Assembly (NCBI GenBank): GCA_002429245.1
Contig: DIZA01000006.1
Location: 248,001 to 312,000, forward strand
Direction of reading: 5' to 3'
DNA: 64,000 nucleotides
Source of the DNA: Candidatus Saccharibacteria bacterium UBA6040
Lineage (GTDB): Bacteria > Patescibacteriota > Saccharimonadia > Saccharimonadales > Saccharimonadaceae
The notes under the pieces are model-generated. The model was not told the origin of the DNA and did not search any database. It worked only from the letters and a program-made list of their open reading frames with translations. The position numbers and the translations under genes were made by a program. The first letter of the stretch is position 1. Each line of letters begins with the position of its first letter. This document shows, piece by piece, positions 1 to 7,729 of this stretch.

Positions 1-153
1 CATCAGAATAAGATCTGGTCCAAAGCTTTCTACCATATCAACGCCACGTTCTCCGTTATTGGCGAGTTGGACGTCGAATCCGTCAGCTTCAAATTTCATT
101 CGGTACATTTGGCTGATAACAGGATCGTCTTCGATGATAGCAATTTTGGTCAT
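1..153 (-). CDS. Response regulator receiver domain (partial)
   Basis: This is the N-terminal 51 codons of a two-component response regulator. The start codon is at 151-153 on the minus strand and the rest lies outside the window. The start MTKIAIIEDDPVISQMY carries the acidic pair (IIEDD) that binds Mg2+ in CheY-like receiver domains. The visible part ends at DLILM, exactly where the phospho-acceptor aspartate normally follows. The output domain cannot be seen. A sensor histidine kinase lies 1.3 kb away on the other strand and is a plausible partner, but pairing is inference. Confidence 0.85.
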   Translation of the reverse strand, partial: MTKIAIIEDDPVISQMYRMKFEADGFDVQLANNGERGVDMVESFGPDLILM

Positions 154-208
154 GGTTACCTCGAGTATAACACGGTTCTTTTGGCGATATCAAAGATGAT
201 ATTATAGC

Positions 209-1465
209 TTGGTGGAAATACCGAATTTACCTGTCGATAATCCTTTTGAGAATTCCGAGCTTGTTTTTGCTGCCGAAACTCGAGCACTGCCGTTTCCGAT
301 AGTTATGTCGTCTGCCGATACAACACAGACCGATACCATCAAAAAACAAGCTCAAGAATTGCACACCAAAGTCTATCTAGAAAAAGGGTATATCACGGCC
401 GATGAAATTGACGACGACGGTATTTTTAATGATGAATATGCTGACCGTTCAGTCTACTTGTTTGCTGAGAATAGTTTTCGAGATTCAACCTGTCGCTATA
501 TAAAAGCTGATAAAAAAGACGGCATTATGTCACTTCCAACGACGAAAAACTTTTCAGTCGATCCTGATATTCTTCGTGATGCAGCGGGAGTTGATCGGCT
601 TTCAAATATTCGTCCAAGAGATGTTATTGAGGTATCGGCGCTTGCCTCTGTCCAGCATGGTGACATTAATCAAGGAAAAAGAGGTGAGCTAGATGCGACT
701 CGTCTTCTTTATGCACGAGTCTTGCGAGATTCGCTTGATCAAGGTCACAAGCTGTGGGTGCTTAATACACACGAAAACCTTGTACGACATCTTGAGATAC
801 TTCTAGGTAAAGAGCAGATACACAGGTTGGGTGACACGAAAGACTATATGGGTTCACCGACAGTTCCCGTGGCGATTAATCCCCAAGAAGTGGTACGAAC
901 TGCCCTGGAGGATGAAACCCCAATGGGTGATATGAAACGGCAGTACCTGAGCGAGACATTGCAGGGCGTCAGTGATCGGCATCTCGACAAAAAAATGCTC
1001 CAGTTGTTAGAGTCTCATGGTATTGCATACGAACGCAGTCCACTGCTGAAGCGTACACTGCGACATCGTAAGGCAATCGCTTATGCCGCAATTGCAGGGT
1101 ATACCGCAGCCCGCGCTATTCCTGTCGCGCACATCGATGGATTTGAGGGAAATGTTGGCGTTTTTTTCGCTATCGATTTCGCAACCTCTTTCCCGTACAC
1201 ATGGGGGCTTGTCGAGGTAGTCACGGCAAGGAGTCCAGCGAAGCGAATTGCTGGTGGCGCAGTTGCGGCGGGTAGTTTTGCTGCTCCCTATGTTTATTTC
1301 TGGGCTGAAGGAAATGATTATCCTGCGTGGGTCAACGGTGTCGTTGGCGGTATTGTTGGGGTTGCTGGAATTATGGCCGTCAATGGTATCCGCAAGGATA
1401 AACAGCTAGAAAAGCGTCTTGAAAAGGATGATGGCCTTACAGATCTCGATATAGAAGCGAAATAG
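209..1465 (+). CDS. Unknown protein: acyltransferase-like N-half, membrane C-half
   Basis: Not confidently recognised. The 418-aa product begins with TTG at 209 or GTG at 212, and an in-frame ATG exists at 305. A TATTAT box at about 202-207 fits a leaderless TTG/GTG start. Residues about 35-235 are soluble. The pattern VIEVSALAS, then an ARVLRDSLDQG helix, a LWVLNTHENLVRHLE segment and a late PV.I strand resembles GNAT-type N-acyl amino acid synthases and autoinducer synthases (FeeM/LuxI-like fold). That resemblance is weak and inferred by eye. Residues about 290-395 are hydrophobic with perhaps four membrane segments, followed by a charged tail. It is divergent from the response regulator and directly upstream of the sensor kinase. 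Confidence 0.55.
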   Translation: MVEIPNLPVDNPFENSELVFAAETRALPFPIVMSSADTTQTDTIKKQAQELHTKVYLEKGYITADEIDDDGIFNDEYADRSVYLFAENSFRDSTCRYIKADKKDGIMSLPTTKNFSVDPDILRDAAGVDRLSNIRPRDVIEVSALASVQHGDINQGKRGELDATRLLYARVLRDSLDQGHKLWVLNTHENLVRHLEILLGKEQIHRLGDTKDYMGSPTVPVAINPQEVVRTALEDETPMGDMKRQYLSETLQGVSDRHLDKKMLQLLESHGIAYERSPLLKRTLRHRKAIAYAAIAGYTAARAIPVAHIDGFEGNVGVFFAIDFATSFPYTWGLVEVVTARSPAKRIAGGAVAAGSFAAPYVYFWAEGNDYPAWVNGVVGGIVGVAGIMAVNGIRKDKQLEKRLEKDDGLTDLDIEAK

Positions 1466-1489
1466 CTTCTCCTTACAAGAACAGCACGG

Positions 1490-1495
1490 TATACT
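1490..1495 (+). promoter_or_regulatory. -10 box of the sensor kinase gene
   Basis: TATACT lies 6 nt before the ATG at 1502. The box abuts the earlier in-frame ATG at 1496, which favours 1502 as a leaderless start. Confidence 0.5.
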
Positions 1496-1501
1496 ATGCT
1501 T

Positions 1502-3667
1502 ATGCTATTTGAGCTCTTGTTCCTCGGATTTACTAATATCGTTACTCTACTCGTAGTAATGGTTGCATTATTTGCTTCGAGCATCCCAGGCAAACTACGA
1601 GCTTCTCTAGTCATGACCGTTGTCAGTTTAGTTATGTGGCAAAACTTTGTATATATATCGAATCAAGTCATTGGTAACTTCCTGTTTTGGAATAACTTTG
1701 TCTTCCTATGGCCAACATTGGCAGTATTTAGCTTCTTTGTATTCACGTTTCAGTTGAATGCACACAACAACTGGGGAGGCGGGCGTTTCTTTAAGATCAT
1801 GGAATGGGTTCCAGCAATTCTATTGGGTGTCGGCTTTCTCATTCAAATTATTAGCCTCGTGTTGGGAGGCATTTTCATCACCGGCACGGATCTAGCATCG
1901 CTGCAACGGGGATCAGGCTATGCAACGTACATTATCGGACTCGTTATTTCACTTATCGCAGTACTGGGGTATCTTTTACTGTCTGTCATCAATACTCGAA
2001 AGAAGACACACCAGCATTGGGCTATCAGGATTGTGTACTATACGGTGCTTATCGCGGTACTATACGGTCTTGTGACGAATGTTGTAGTACCACTGCTGAC
2101 GAAGGGTCAGCAGTACGCGAGTCTTGGTATTTTGACGGTCGATATCTTTGCTGTTGGTTTTGCGATTAGTATTATTAAAGGCAAACTCCTGGATGTGAAA
2201 CTGTATGCTGTTCGAACGGTAGTATACATTCTTTCACTAGGAACCCTAGCCGCTGTTTATGGGGTAATTGCGTTTATTGTTTCTCAATTTATCTTGGGCT
2301 ATGCAAACTCACCAGTGCAAATTGCGATCAATATTTCGCTCGCACTGATACTTGCCTTTATCTTTCAGCCGATTAAGAGATTCTTCGATAAAGTAACGAA
2401 CAGAATCTTTTATCGCGATGATTATAGCAGTAGTGTCTTTTTCGCTGAGCTTAACCAAATTTTAGCGACCACGAACGACTTACGAAGCTTGTTGGTTCGC
2501 ACCTCTCAATTTGTGAGTGATACGTTGAAGTCAGAGCAAGCTTCATTCTTTATTTATCATAAGGACTCCCATCATGTTTCGGCTGGCACGGTGAAACACG
2601 CTACACTGCCGACGCTTGACGCACGCAGATTAGATGATTACGTTAATGAACGCGAATTTGGTATCGTGATTACTGATCAAGTTAAAGACAGTAATACCGT
2701 AAGGAGACTTTTGATAAGCCATAGAATCAATGTACTGCTGCCACTCATTCATAATAAGATAGTCCTTGGGTATTTCCTTCTTGGTGATCCTCGTCGGTCT
2801 AGCTATACAAGACGAGATATGCGCATACTCGAGACAATTGCCGATGAGCTAACGATTGCAATTCAAAACGCACTCTCAATTCAGGAAGTAAAAGATCTTA
2901 ACGCAAATCTTGAGCAGCGCATCGACTCTGCAACCCGCGAACTTCGTGCAAGTAACGCGCAGCTACAGAAACTTGATGAAGCAAAAGATGAATTTATTAG
3001 TATGGCTAGTCACCAACTTCGTACTCCGTTAACCAGTATTAAAGGATATATCAGTATGCTTATGGATGGAGACGTTGGAAAAGTCTCTAAAGAACAGCAA
3101 CACTTACTGCAGGAAGTGTTTATTAGTAGCGAACGTATGGTCCGTTTGATCGGCGATTTTTTGAACGTGTCGCGTCTTCAAACAGGTAAGTTTATTATCG
3201 ACAAGCATCCTAGCGATCTTGCGAAAATCGTTGCCCAGGAAGTCGAAAGTTTGGAGCCAAATGCCAGTGCTCACGGGCTGAAGTTTACGTACAAAAAACC
3301 AAAGAATATTCCTGAAATGAACCTTGATGAGAATAAGATTCAGCAGGTGATTATGAACTTTTGTGACAATGCGATCTATTACTCAAAAGAAAATTCTAAG
3401 ATCAATGTCACGCTTGCGATTGTGAATCATTACGTTGAGTTCACTGTTAAAGATACGGGTATTGGCGTCCCAGAAGCAGAACAGGCGCAGTTATTTGATA
3501 AGTTCTTCCGCGCAACTAATGCACGCAAGCAACGTCCCGACGGGACAGGCGTAGGTCTTTTCCTCGCCAAGAAAGTGATTGATGCTCACGACGGCGAGAT
3601 ACTATTTGAATCAAAAGAAGGAAAAGGAAGCACCTTTGGGTTTAGGCTTCCAATAAAGAAACGCTAG
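1502..3667 (+). CDS. Membrane sensor histidine kinase (7TM-GAF-HisKA-HATPase)
   Basis: Two-component sensor kinase of about 721 aa. Residues about 1-225 form some seven hydrophobic helices (7TM sensor-type N-terminus) with two more near 235-290. A GAF-like domain spans about 325-460 and a coiled coil leads into HisKA. The phospho-acceptor His sits in MASHQLRTPLTS (codon at 3011-3013). The HATPase domain shows the N box (QQVIMNFCDNAIYYS), G1 (DTGIGVP), an F box (LFDKFFRA) and G2 (GTGVGL). Start 1502 is preferred to 1496 because the -10 box touches the earlier ATG. The stop overlaps by 4 nt the stop of the convergent small gene. The ligand is unknown. Confidence 0.92.
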   Translation: MLFELLFLGFTNIVTLLVVMVALFASSIPGKLRASLVMTVVSLVMWQNFVYISNQVIGNFLFWNNFVFLWPTLAVFSFFVFTFQLNAHNNWGGGRFFKIMEWVPAILLGVGFLIQIISLVLGGIFITGTDLASLQRGSGYATYIIGLVISLIAVLGYLLLSVINTRKKTHQHWAIRIVYYTVLIAVLYGLVTNVVVPLLTKGQQYASLGILTVDIFAVGFAISIIKGKLLDVKLYAVRTVVYILSLGTLAAVYGVIAFIVSQFILGYANSPVQIAINISLALILAFIFQPIKRFFDKVTNRIFYRDDYSSSVFFAELNQILATTNDLRSLLVRTSQFVSDTLKSEQASFFIYHKDSHHVSAGTVKHATLPTLDARRLDDYVNEREFGIVITDQVKDSNTVRRLLISHRINVLLPLIHNKIVLGYFLLGDPRRSSYTRRDMRILETIADELTIAIQNALSIQEVKDLNANLEQRIDSATRELRASNAQLQKLDEAKDEFISMASHQLRTPLTSIKGYISMLMDGDVGKVSKEQQHLLQEVFISSERMVRLIGDFLNVSRLQTGKFIIDKHPSDLAKIVAQEVESLEPNASAHGLKFTYKKPKNIPEMNLDENKIQQVIMNFCDNAIYYSKENSKINVTLAIVNHYVEFTVKDTGIGVPEAEQAQLFDKFFRATNARKQRPDGTGVGLFLAKKVIDAHDGEILFESKEGKGSTFGFRLPIKKR

Positions 3668-3888
3668 CCGTTCGTTGCGATACGGACGATTTCGATAATA
3701 AGAATCACAACTCCGGCAGCAATCAGCACTGCAATGATGATTGGACGAGCGATACGCTTGTGCTCGAACCACCATTGACTGACAGGATTGCGATTAGCTG
3801 CGGTGATCTTTGTGATGACGGGACGAGCAATCGCGGCATCGACGCCGGTGTACGCTTTGTTCCGCTTTTTCTTTTGCTTGTTTGCCAT
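3664..3888 (-). CDS. Small single-pass membrane protein, unknown
   Basis: 74-aa protein with a strongly basic N-terminus (KQKKKRNK), a cytoplasmic stretch and one C-terminal membrane helix (about residues 47-69). Start ATG at 3886-3888 is chosen because an extended -10 (TGCTATAAT on the minus strand) ends exactly 7 nt upstream. The earlier ATG at 3897 overlaps that box and cannot be the start of a transcript made from it. No family is recognised. It ends inside the histidine kinase stop codon (4-nt convergent overlap). Confidence 0.7.
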   Translation of the reverse strand: MANKQKKKRNKAYTGVDAAIARPVITKITAANRNPVSQWWFEHKRIARPIIIAVLIAAGVVILIIEIVRIATNG

Positions 3889-3895
3889 TGATTTC

Positions 3896-3901
3896 ATTAT
3901 A
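3896..3901 (-). promoter_or_regulatory. Extended -10 box of the 74-aa gene
   Basis: Minus-strand TATAAT preceded by TGC, 7 nt before the ATG at 3888. A leaderless transcript is expected. Confidence 0.65.
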
Positions 3902-3903
3902 GC

Positions 3904-3938
3904 AAAAAAATAACCCCCGCTTTAATGGCGGGGGTTAT
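3904..3938 (-). terminator. Intrinsic terminator of the LPXTG gene
   Basis: An 11-bp stem (minus strand ATAACCCCCGC, 7-nt loop, GCGGGGGTTAT) is followed on the minus strand by a T run (complement of the A run at 3904-3910). It ends transcription of the gene at 3991-5340 just before the promoter of the next small gene. Confidence 0.88.
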
Positions 3939-3990
3939 TTGTCTGAATCGCTTCAGTATATCTCTTTCGAGAGTGAGAGCGGTCAGACTC

Positions 3991-5340
3991 TTATTGGTTC
4001 AATGCACGACGGCTAGCAACGTAATACGCGATGCTTGCAATCAGGGCACCAAGGCCAACAATGGCAACAATGTTTTCTGACATACCAGTGTGTGGTAGTT
4101 CAGGTGGTGTTACTGGGGGAACAGTCTTACAGTCGTCAAGGTTCTTTGAGTACTTTGAGCTGTCGAAATCTGATTCCTTAATGTTTACGATTGTCTTTGT
4201 GCTTAATTGACACACGTTGATCGTACCAGGGGCACAAGTCTTGTTAAGTGTAATGTTTGCAGTATCAGATTCTGATGTACCAGCAACATTTACCTTGCCT
4301 GTGTTCACTAGTGTGGTAGGACCACAGATGAGTTGATCAACTGTTGGCGCCTTTGCACTAAAGATTGCCCATGCGTTTGCACCTGCTGCGTAAGAACCGA
4401 CATTTATGCCAGTACCGTTAGCGATATTATCGCTTGCCTTTACACCAGCTGGAGTCTTTGCGTTTCCAAAAGTTGTTGAACCGTTTACATAAGTCATACC
4501 AGTAGGAAGTGTGTCACGGAAAGTAACATCATCTTGCTGAGTTGCGCTTGTGTTCTTGTACTGAAGAAGGTAGTCAACAGTTTCACTAGGCTGTGCAGCG
4601 TAGGTTTCTGTCCACTTGTTTTCACCGTGCTTGCTCACCATTTTACTAAATGTATAAGTAGTTGGTGTGGCAAATTGTGGCTTTACTTGGAAAGTAACAA
4701 AACCAGAGTATTGGAAACATCCTGGGATGTTGCCGTCCATTTGGCTATAGCCAAGCTTTGCGCCATTGCTGGTGAAAATGCTTTCAGGTAGTGTGAAAGT
4801 ACCAGCGTTGTTATCATACTTTAAGCTACCTGCAACGTATGCTAGGTTAAAGTCTTGTGTGCTGGTAAGCTTTGCATCGTCATACACTTCAGCGTATGCA
4901 CCATTGTTACCTTTAGTGTTTGCGCCAACGTTACTCGCACTGATGAAACCGTTGATATCAACAGATTTTCCAGTAGTAGTAGGAAGGTCAACTTTTGCTG
5001 TAACATTATTTGCAACAAGGTTGAGGCTTGTTGCTGCGTTGTTGTGAACATACATACGGACAGTGTATGTCTTGCCACTCTGTACGTTAAGCGAGTCGTA
5101 CCATGTGTTAGCTGAACCGCTTTCACGGACGCCAACGAAGTTACGCTCGTCACCAACATTTGGGTTGTCAGTGATTGAGTTGAACTGTACGTGGTCGCTA
5201 GGGTTAGCGATTGTAAATGTTTCGCGGCTAGGTCCCCAAGCAAGTGCGACGGTTGGGATAATAACTGCAGCTGCAATTATTAGGGCAACGGCGCTGAATC
5301 GCTTAGGAGCACGGCGGATGAGGGAAGTTAACTTACTCAT
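3991..5340 (-). CDS. LPXTG-anchored surface protein with DUF11-type domain
   Basis: Secreted 449-aa protein. Start ATG at 5338-5340 follows GGAGA. Residues about 15-35 are a signal peptide ending VALAWG. The N-terminal 200 residues are a beta-rich unknown domain. Residues about 235-350 resemble a DUF11 isopeptide/Ig-like repeat (DTLPTGMTYVNGST). The C-terminus is a complete sortase signal: LPHTG at about residue 415, a hydrophobic helix and a short tail with RR. The family role is attachment to a wall or host surface by sortase. No sortase gene is in the window. A strong terminator follows. The upstream region carries one arm of an inverted repeat described separately. Confidence 0.87.
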   Translation of the reverse strand: MSKLTSLIRRAPKRFSAVALIIAAAVIIPTVALAWGPSRETFTIANPSDHVQFNSITDNPNVGDERNFVGVRESGSANTWYDSLNVQSGKTYTVRMYVHNNAATSLNLVANNVTAKVDLPTTTGKSVDINGFISASNVGANTKGNNGAYAEVYDDAKLTSTQDFNLAYVAGSLKYDNNAGTFTLPESIFTSNGAKLGYSQMDGNIPGCFQYSGFVTFQVKPQFATPTTYTFSKMVSKHGENKWTETYAAQPSETVDYLLQYKNTSATQQDDVTFRDTLPTGMTYVNGSTTFGNAKTPAGVKASDNIANGTGINVGSYAAGANAWAIFSAKAPTVDQLICGPTTLVNTGKVNVAGTSESDTANITLNKTCAPGTINVCQLSTKTIVNIKESDFDSSKYSKNLDDCKTVPPVTPPELPHTGMSENIVAIVGLGALIASIAYYVASRRALNQ

Positions 5341-5422
5341 TGTATCTCCATTCTTGATGTATCTCGCAGATGACATCAAATAATTATTATTGAATTAATT
5401 CACATTGTTGCCAGGTTGTTAA

Positions 5423-5460
5423 CATTATCAAATCAGATCATTACACAAGTGCATCTCCTG
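5423..5460 (-). repeat. Inverted repeat arm IR-L1 (pair with 7508-7542)
   Basis: Read on the minus strand, this matches the plus strand at 7508-7542. By eye it gives about 32 matches over 35 aligned bases plus one 3-nt gap, with the core TGTAATGATCTGA identical. It lies upstream of the LPXTG gene. Confidence 0.75.
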
Positions 5461-5487
5461 TACGGACGAGTTCTTTAGGGGAACTCA

Positions 5488-5549
5488 CGAGGAGTTTCAA
5501 CTCAAGTCTTGGTGAACTAAATCACGGCAAAACGAGTAAAAACTCCTCG
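5488..5549. repeat. 10-bp inverted repeat (hairpin) between the LPXTG and Cys/Pro-rich genes
   Basis: CGAGGAGTTT at 5488-5497 is the exact reverse complement of AAACTCCTCG at 5540-5549, with a 42-nt loop. A smaller GAGTT/AACTC pair lies just left. The 278-bp stretch 5341-5618 holds no gene I can support; it contains repeat arms and hairpins only. Confidence 0.6.
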
Positions 5550-5574
5550 GAAAAGCTATAGGTGTAACCTTTCT

Positions 5575-5607
5575 GGTGGGTGCACGTTTTTGACGCGCGC
5601 ACCCACC
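5575..5607. repeat. 9-bp hairpin at the end of the Cys/Pro-rich gene
   Basis: GGTGGGTGC (5575-5583) pairs with GCACCCACC (5599-5607). It sits 11 nt past the minus-strand stop at 5619. No T run follows on the minus strand, so it is not a classical terminator. It may stabilise the transcript end. Confidence 0.55.
5583..5596 (-). repeat. Inverted repeat arm IR-L2 (pair with 7484-7497)
   Basis: Minus-strand GCGTCAAAAACGTG is identical over 14 bp to the plus strand at 7484-7497. With IR-L1 it marks the left border of the two-gene module at 5619-7322. Confidence 0.75.
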
Positions 5608-5618
5608 TGAATGGTGAC

Positions 5619-6785
5619 TTAACAGATTGCGACACCGGGGGCACACGAAGTACCCGTCGATGGCGCAGATGGAGCGGGTGCACTTGGCTCTGGTGATGGA
5701 GCAGGTGCGGGATCCGCGGTGGGAGCCGGCGTCGGAGCGGGTGCTACCGGGTTCGCACGAGGCGTACTCGGTGGCTGCGTCGGTGTCGGGCTCGGAGTGG
5801 CGGGCGTGGGGTCGTGAGACAACCCATTCCCATCACTTCTGTTCGGTGCATTCGTGGGGCCGTCCTTGCAGACGGGCCACGTGCCGTCAGGCATGCTCGG
5901 CGGGCAGATGTGTACCGGCGTGCAGTTTGACGTGCAGCCAGGGGTACCACCGCAGTTACTCGTGCACCCAGGGGTGTGCGAGCCGCTAGGCGGTGTGACC
6001 GGCGGAGGGGACACTTTGCAGTTGAACGTCTCGATTCTCTTGTCCTCGGCGTTGAAGCCGATTTTGTAGAGGCACTTGCCGTTCTTGTCCACCAGAGTGC
6101 GCACCCATGCGGGCTTGTTATCTGGAGCCGCCGATTGAACGGCGGTGGGCTGGATCCCGGGGGTGACGGTCGCAGGCAGTTCCCAGTTTCGCGTCGAGGC
6201 CAGCGACTGCAGGCCTTCGGCGTTGAAGCGAAGCCAGACAGTGTTAACCCATCCGGCATACTTCTGATACAGGGGACTCACGATCTTGTCGCCAGCATCG
6301 TTCTTTCCGGAGAAAGCGTCGAGGCTGTGCTTCGCGATGTAGTTCTGGATCTTTTCGATCCAGGCCATGTTTTCGTCGGCTCCGGGAACAACTCCCTTCC
6401 ACAACGTCATCTCGTCGAGAGACTGCTTCAACACAGTGGGGTTACCACAGGTTTCGGCGACATTCTCCTTGTTGACGGCCGCGTCAGTCGTTCCCTTGAA
6501 GGGGTTCGAAATGGCGGTCGCGAACTGACGAGCATTCGGGTCACCAGGCTTGGGAGTCTGGGTCGAAATGCCGTTGTAGACGTTGGTCGTGCACAGCGCA
6601 TCCGCGGGAGTCTTGTCGAATCCCGGGTGGAAAGCGATAGTGCCGGACGGCTGCGCTTGTGCAGCACCGGACAGGCCGGTGAACTGCAGTAGAACTCCCG
6701 CAAGGAGAGTGACGATGACCAGGATAACCGAAGCAACCCCAATCACACCACTCACCTTACGGGACTTACCAGGCTGGGAGGCCAT
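5619..6785 (-). CDS. Secreted or anchored Cys/Pro-rich protein of the GC-rich island, unknown
   Basis: Not recognised. The 388-aa protein starts at ATG 6783-6785 behind AAAGGA. Residues about 12-34 are one hydrophobic helix (signal anchor or signal peptide; AQAQP follows). Residues 45-245 form a putative globular domain with a few cysteines. Residues about 250-300 hold two copies of TPGCTSNC plus other cysteines, and the last 85 residues are a Pro/Ala/Thr-rich stalk ending GVAIC. Third-position G/C is far higher than in flanking genes, pointing to foreign origin. It follows the 156-aa membrane protein by 66 nt, so the two probably form one transcription unit. The disulfide-rich stalk suggests an extracellular location; function is unknown. 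Confidence 0.7.
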   Translation of the reverse strand: MASQPGKSRKVSGVIGVASVILVIVTLLAGVLLQFTGLSGAAQAQPSGTIAFHPGFDKTPADALCTTNVYNGISTQTPKPGDPNARQFATAISNPFKGTTDAAVNKENVAETCGNPTVLKQSLDEMTLWKGVVPGADENMAWIEKIQNYIAKHSLDAFSGKNDAGDKIVSPLYQKYAGWVNTVWLRFNAEGLQSLASTRNWELPATVTPGIQPTAVQSAAPDNKPAWVRTLVDKNGKCLYKIGFNAEDKRIETFNCKVSPPPVTPPSGSHTPGCTSNCGGTPGCTSNCTPVHICPPSMPDGTWPVCKDGPTNAPNRSDGNGLSHDPTPATPSPTPTQPPSTPRANPVAPAPTPAPTADPAPAPSPEPSAPAPSAPSTGTSCAPGVAIC

Positions 6786-6851
6786 GTTGTTCCTTTCGGT
6801 GTATACGGAATGACGTAGGGGTGCGACGGGATTGTCACGCCCCTGGGGTGC

Positions 6852-7322
6852 CTAGTGAACCCGGTAGGGTTCCACTTTGGGCTTCGTCGCAGCTCGGTGA
6901 CCGAGCGCGGCTCCTCCGACCACCAGCACGAGCTGGATGAGCCAGAGGATCGGGATCAGGGCGGTCAGCGCGTTGTTCACGAGCAGGCCGACGATGAAGG
7001 CGACGACGATGGCGATCAGGATGCCGAGGATGATCCCGAAGACTGCACCACCTTTCGGCGTGCGGATCTTGGGGAACTTCAGGGGCGTTCTGGTCGAGGA
7101 CGGAAGGAGGTGCACGCCATGGAGGACGAGCTCATTCCTTCCCGCAAGCCATGAAGTTTCGTCCGGAGCGGCGGCATCGAGAGCGGCGTAATACGCCGCC
7201 TTGATATCGTCGGAATTCGAGGCGATGGCATCCATGAATGCGGTCTTACCAGCGAGCCACAGCTCCCGGGTAGGGGCGGCGGCGTCGAGAGCGGCGTCGA
7301 GAGCGTTGCTGGTCTGGTTCAT
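6852..7322 (-). CDS. Small membrane protein with internal repeat (GC-rich island)
   Basis: Not recognised. The 156-aa product starts at ATG 7320-7322 with AGGAG 5 nt upstream. The N-terminal 60 residues contain a degenerate tandem repeat whose units share ALDAAAP followed three to four residues later by LWLAGK or SWLAGR. At DNA level the GGCGTCGAGAGC unit is directly repeated near 7280-7300. Residues about 90-147 form two adjacent membrane helices joined by a short loop, then a basic tail. It is first in the minus-strand unit with the Cys/Pro-rich protein. A highly structured leader lies upstream (7358-7475). Confidence 0.7.
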   Translation of the reverse strand: MNQTSNALDAALDAAAPTRELWLAGKTAFMDAIASNSDDIKAAYYAALDAAAPDETSWLAGRNELVLHGVHLLPSSTRTPLKFPKIRTPKGGAVFGIILGILIAIVVAFIVGLLVNNALTALIPILWLIQLVLVVGGAALGHRAATKPKVEPYRVH

Positions 7323-7356
7323 TATTACTCCTAGATTCTCCCCTGGGATAATTGAA

Positions 7357-7372
7357 TTGTGCGGTCGCACAA
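7357..7372. repeat. Palindromic hairpin upstream of the 156-aa gene
   Basis: TTGTGCG at 7357-7363 and CGCACAA at 7366-7372 are perfect inverted repeats. The flank GAATTGTG recurs directly about 20 nt further right. Candidate operator or leader hairpin. Confidence 0.5.
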
Positions 7373-7408
7373 CGAATTGTGTTACCACAGCTGACATCCC
7401 CGGGGTTC

Positions 7409-7475
7409 GGGAGCAGCATCTCAATCAACCGTATAGATAAACTGAGAAGCTGCTCCCTATAGGAGTAACCTATAG
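7409..7475. repeat. Two adjacent hairpins in the structured leader
   Basis: GGGAGCAGC (7409-7417) pairs with GCTGCTCCC (7449-7457), and an inner TCTCA/TGAGA pair extends the stem. Directly adjoining is CTATAGG, AGTAA, CCTATAG (7457-7475), a second hairpin sharing one base. A similar CTATAGGTGTAACC occurs at 5556-5570. The 569-bp stretch 7323-7891 has no supported gene. It holds these hairpins, repeat arms, three 16-bp phased repeats and a promoter. Confidence 0.6.
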
Positions 7476-7483
7476 CTTTCAGT

Positions 7484-7497
7484 GCGTCAAAAACGTG
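7484..7497 (+). repeat. Inverted repeat arm IR-R2 (pair with 5583-5596)
   Basis: GCGTCAAAAACGTG, identical to the minus strand at 5583-5596. It marks the right border of the two-gene GC-rich module. Confidence 0.75.
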
Positions 7498-7507
7498 TAA
7501 ACACATT

Positions 7508-7542
7508 CAGGACATGCACTGTAATGATCTGACTTGTTAATG
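7508..7542 (+). repeat. Inverted repeat arm IR-R1 (pair with 5423-5460)
   Basis: CAGGACATGCAC followed by TGTAATGATCTGA matches the minus strand at 5460-5423 with three substitutions and one 3-nt gap. Confidence 0.75.
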
Positions 7543-7609
7543 ACCTCCTCACCCTGGTTAGGTTCTCACACCTTACCCGTGAATGATGTTATAAATGTAC
7601 CATATAAGG

Positions 7610-7657
7610 CTTAAAAAGTCAATACCTTAAACAATATAAACCTTAAAAGCACAAGCT
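7610..7657. repeat. Three iteron-like 16-bp units
   Basis: CTTAAA occurs at 7610, 7626 and 7642, a strict 16-bp period, in an AT-rich stretch. Two units also end in AATAC or TAAAC. This spacing resembles iterons or a tandem regulator-binding array. Only the six-base core is conserved. Confidence 0.4.
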
Positions 7658-7729
7658 TTATAGGTGTATATAAGAGAGACGCTATAGCTAGTGTCGTTAA
7701 CAGGGGCGTAACACTAAATATGATACTAT

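Noticed and set aside
5575..5607. Intrinsic terminator of the 388-aa gene
   Set aside because: The stem is good but no T run follows on the minus strand; listed as a hairpin instead.
5627..6742. Long plus-strand open frames opposite the 388-aa gene
   Set aside because: GC-rich DNA gives few stops in other frames. The minus-strand gene has an SD, a signal helix and a domain layout; the opposite frames have none.
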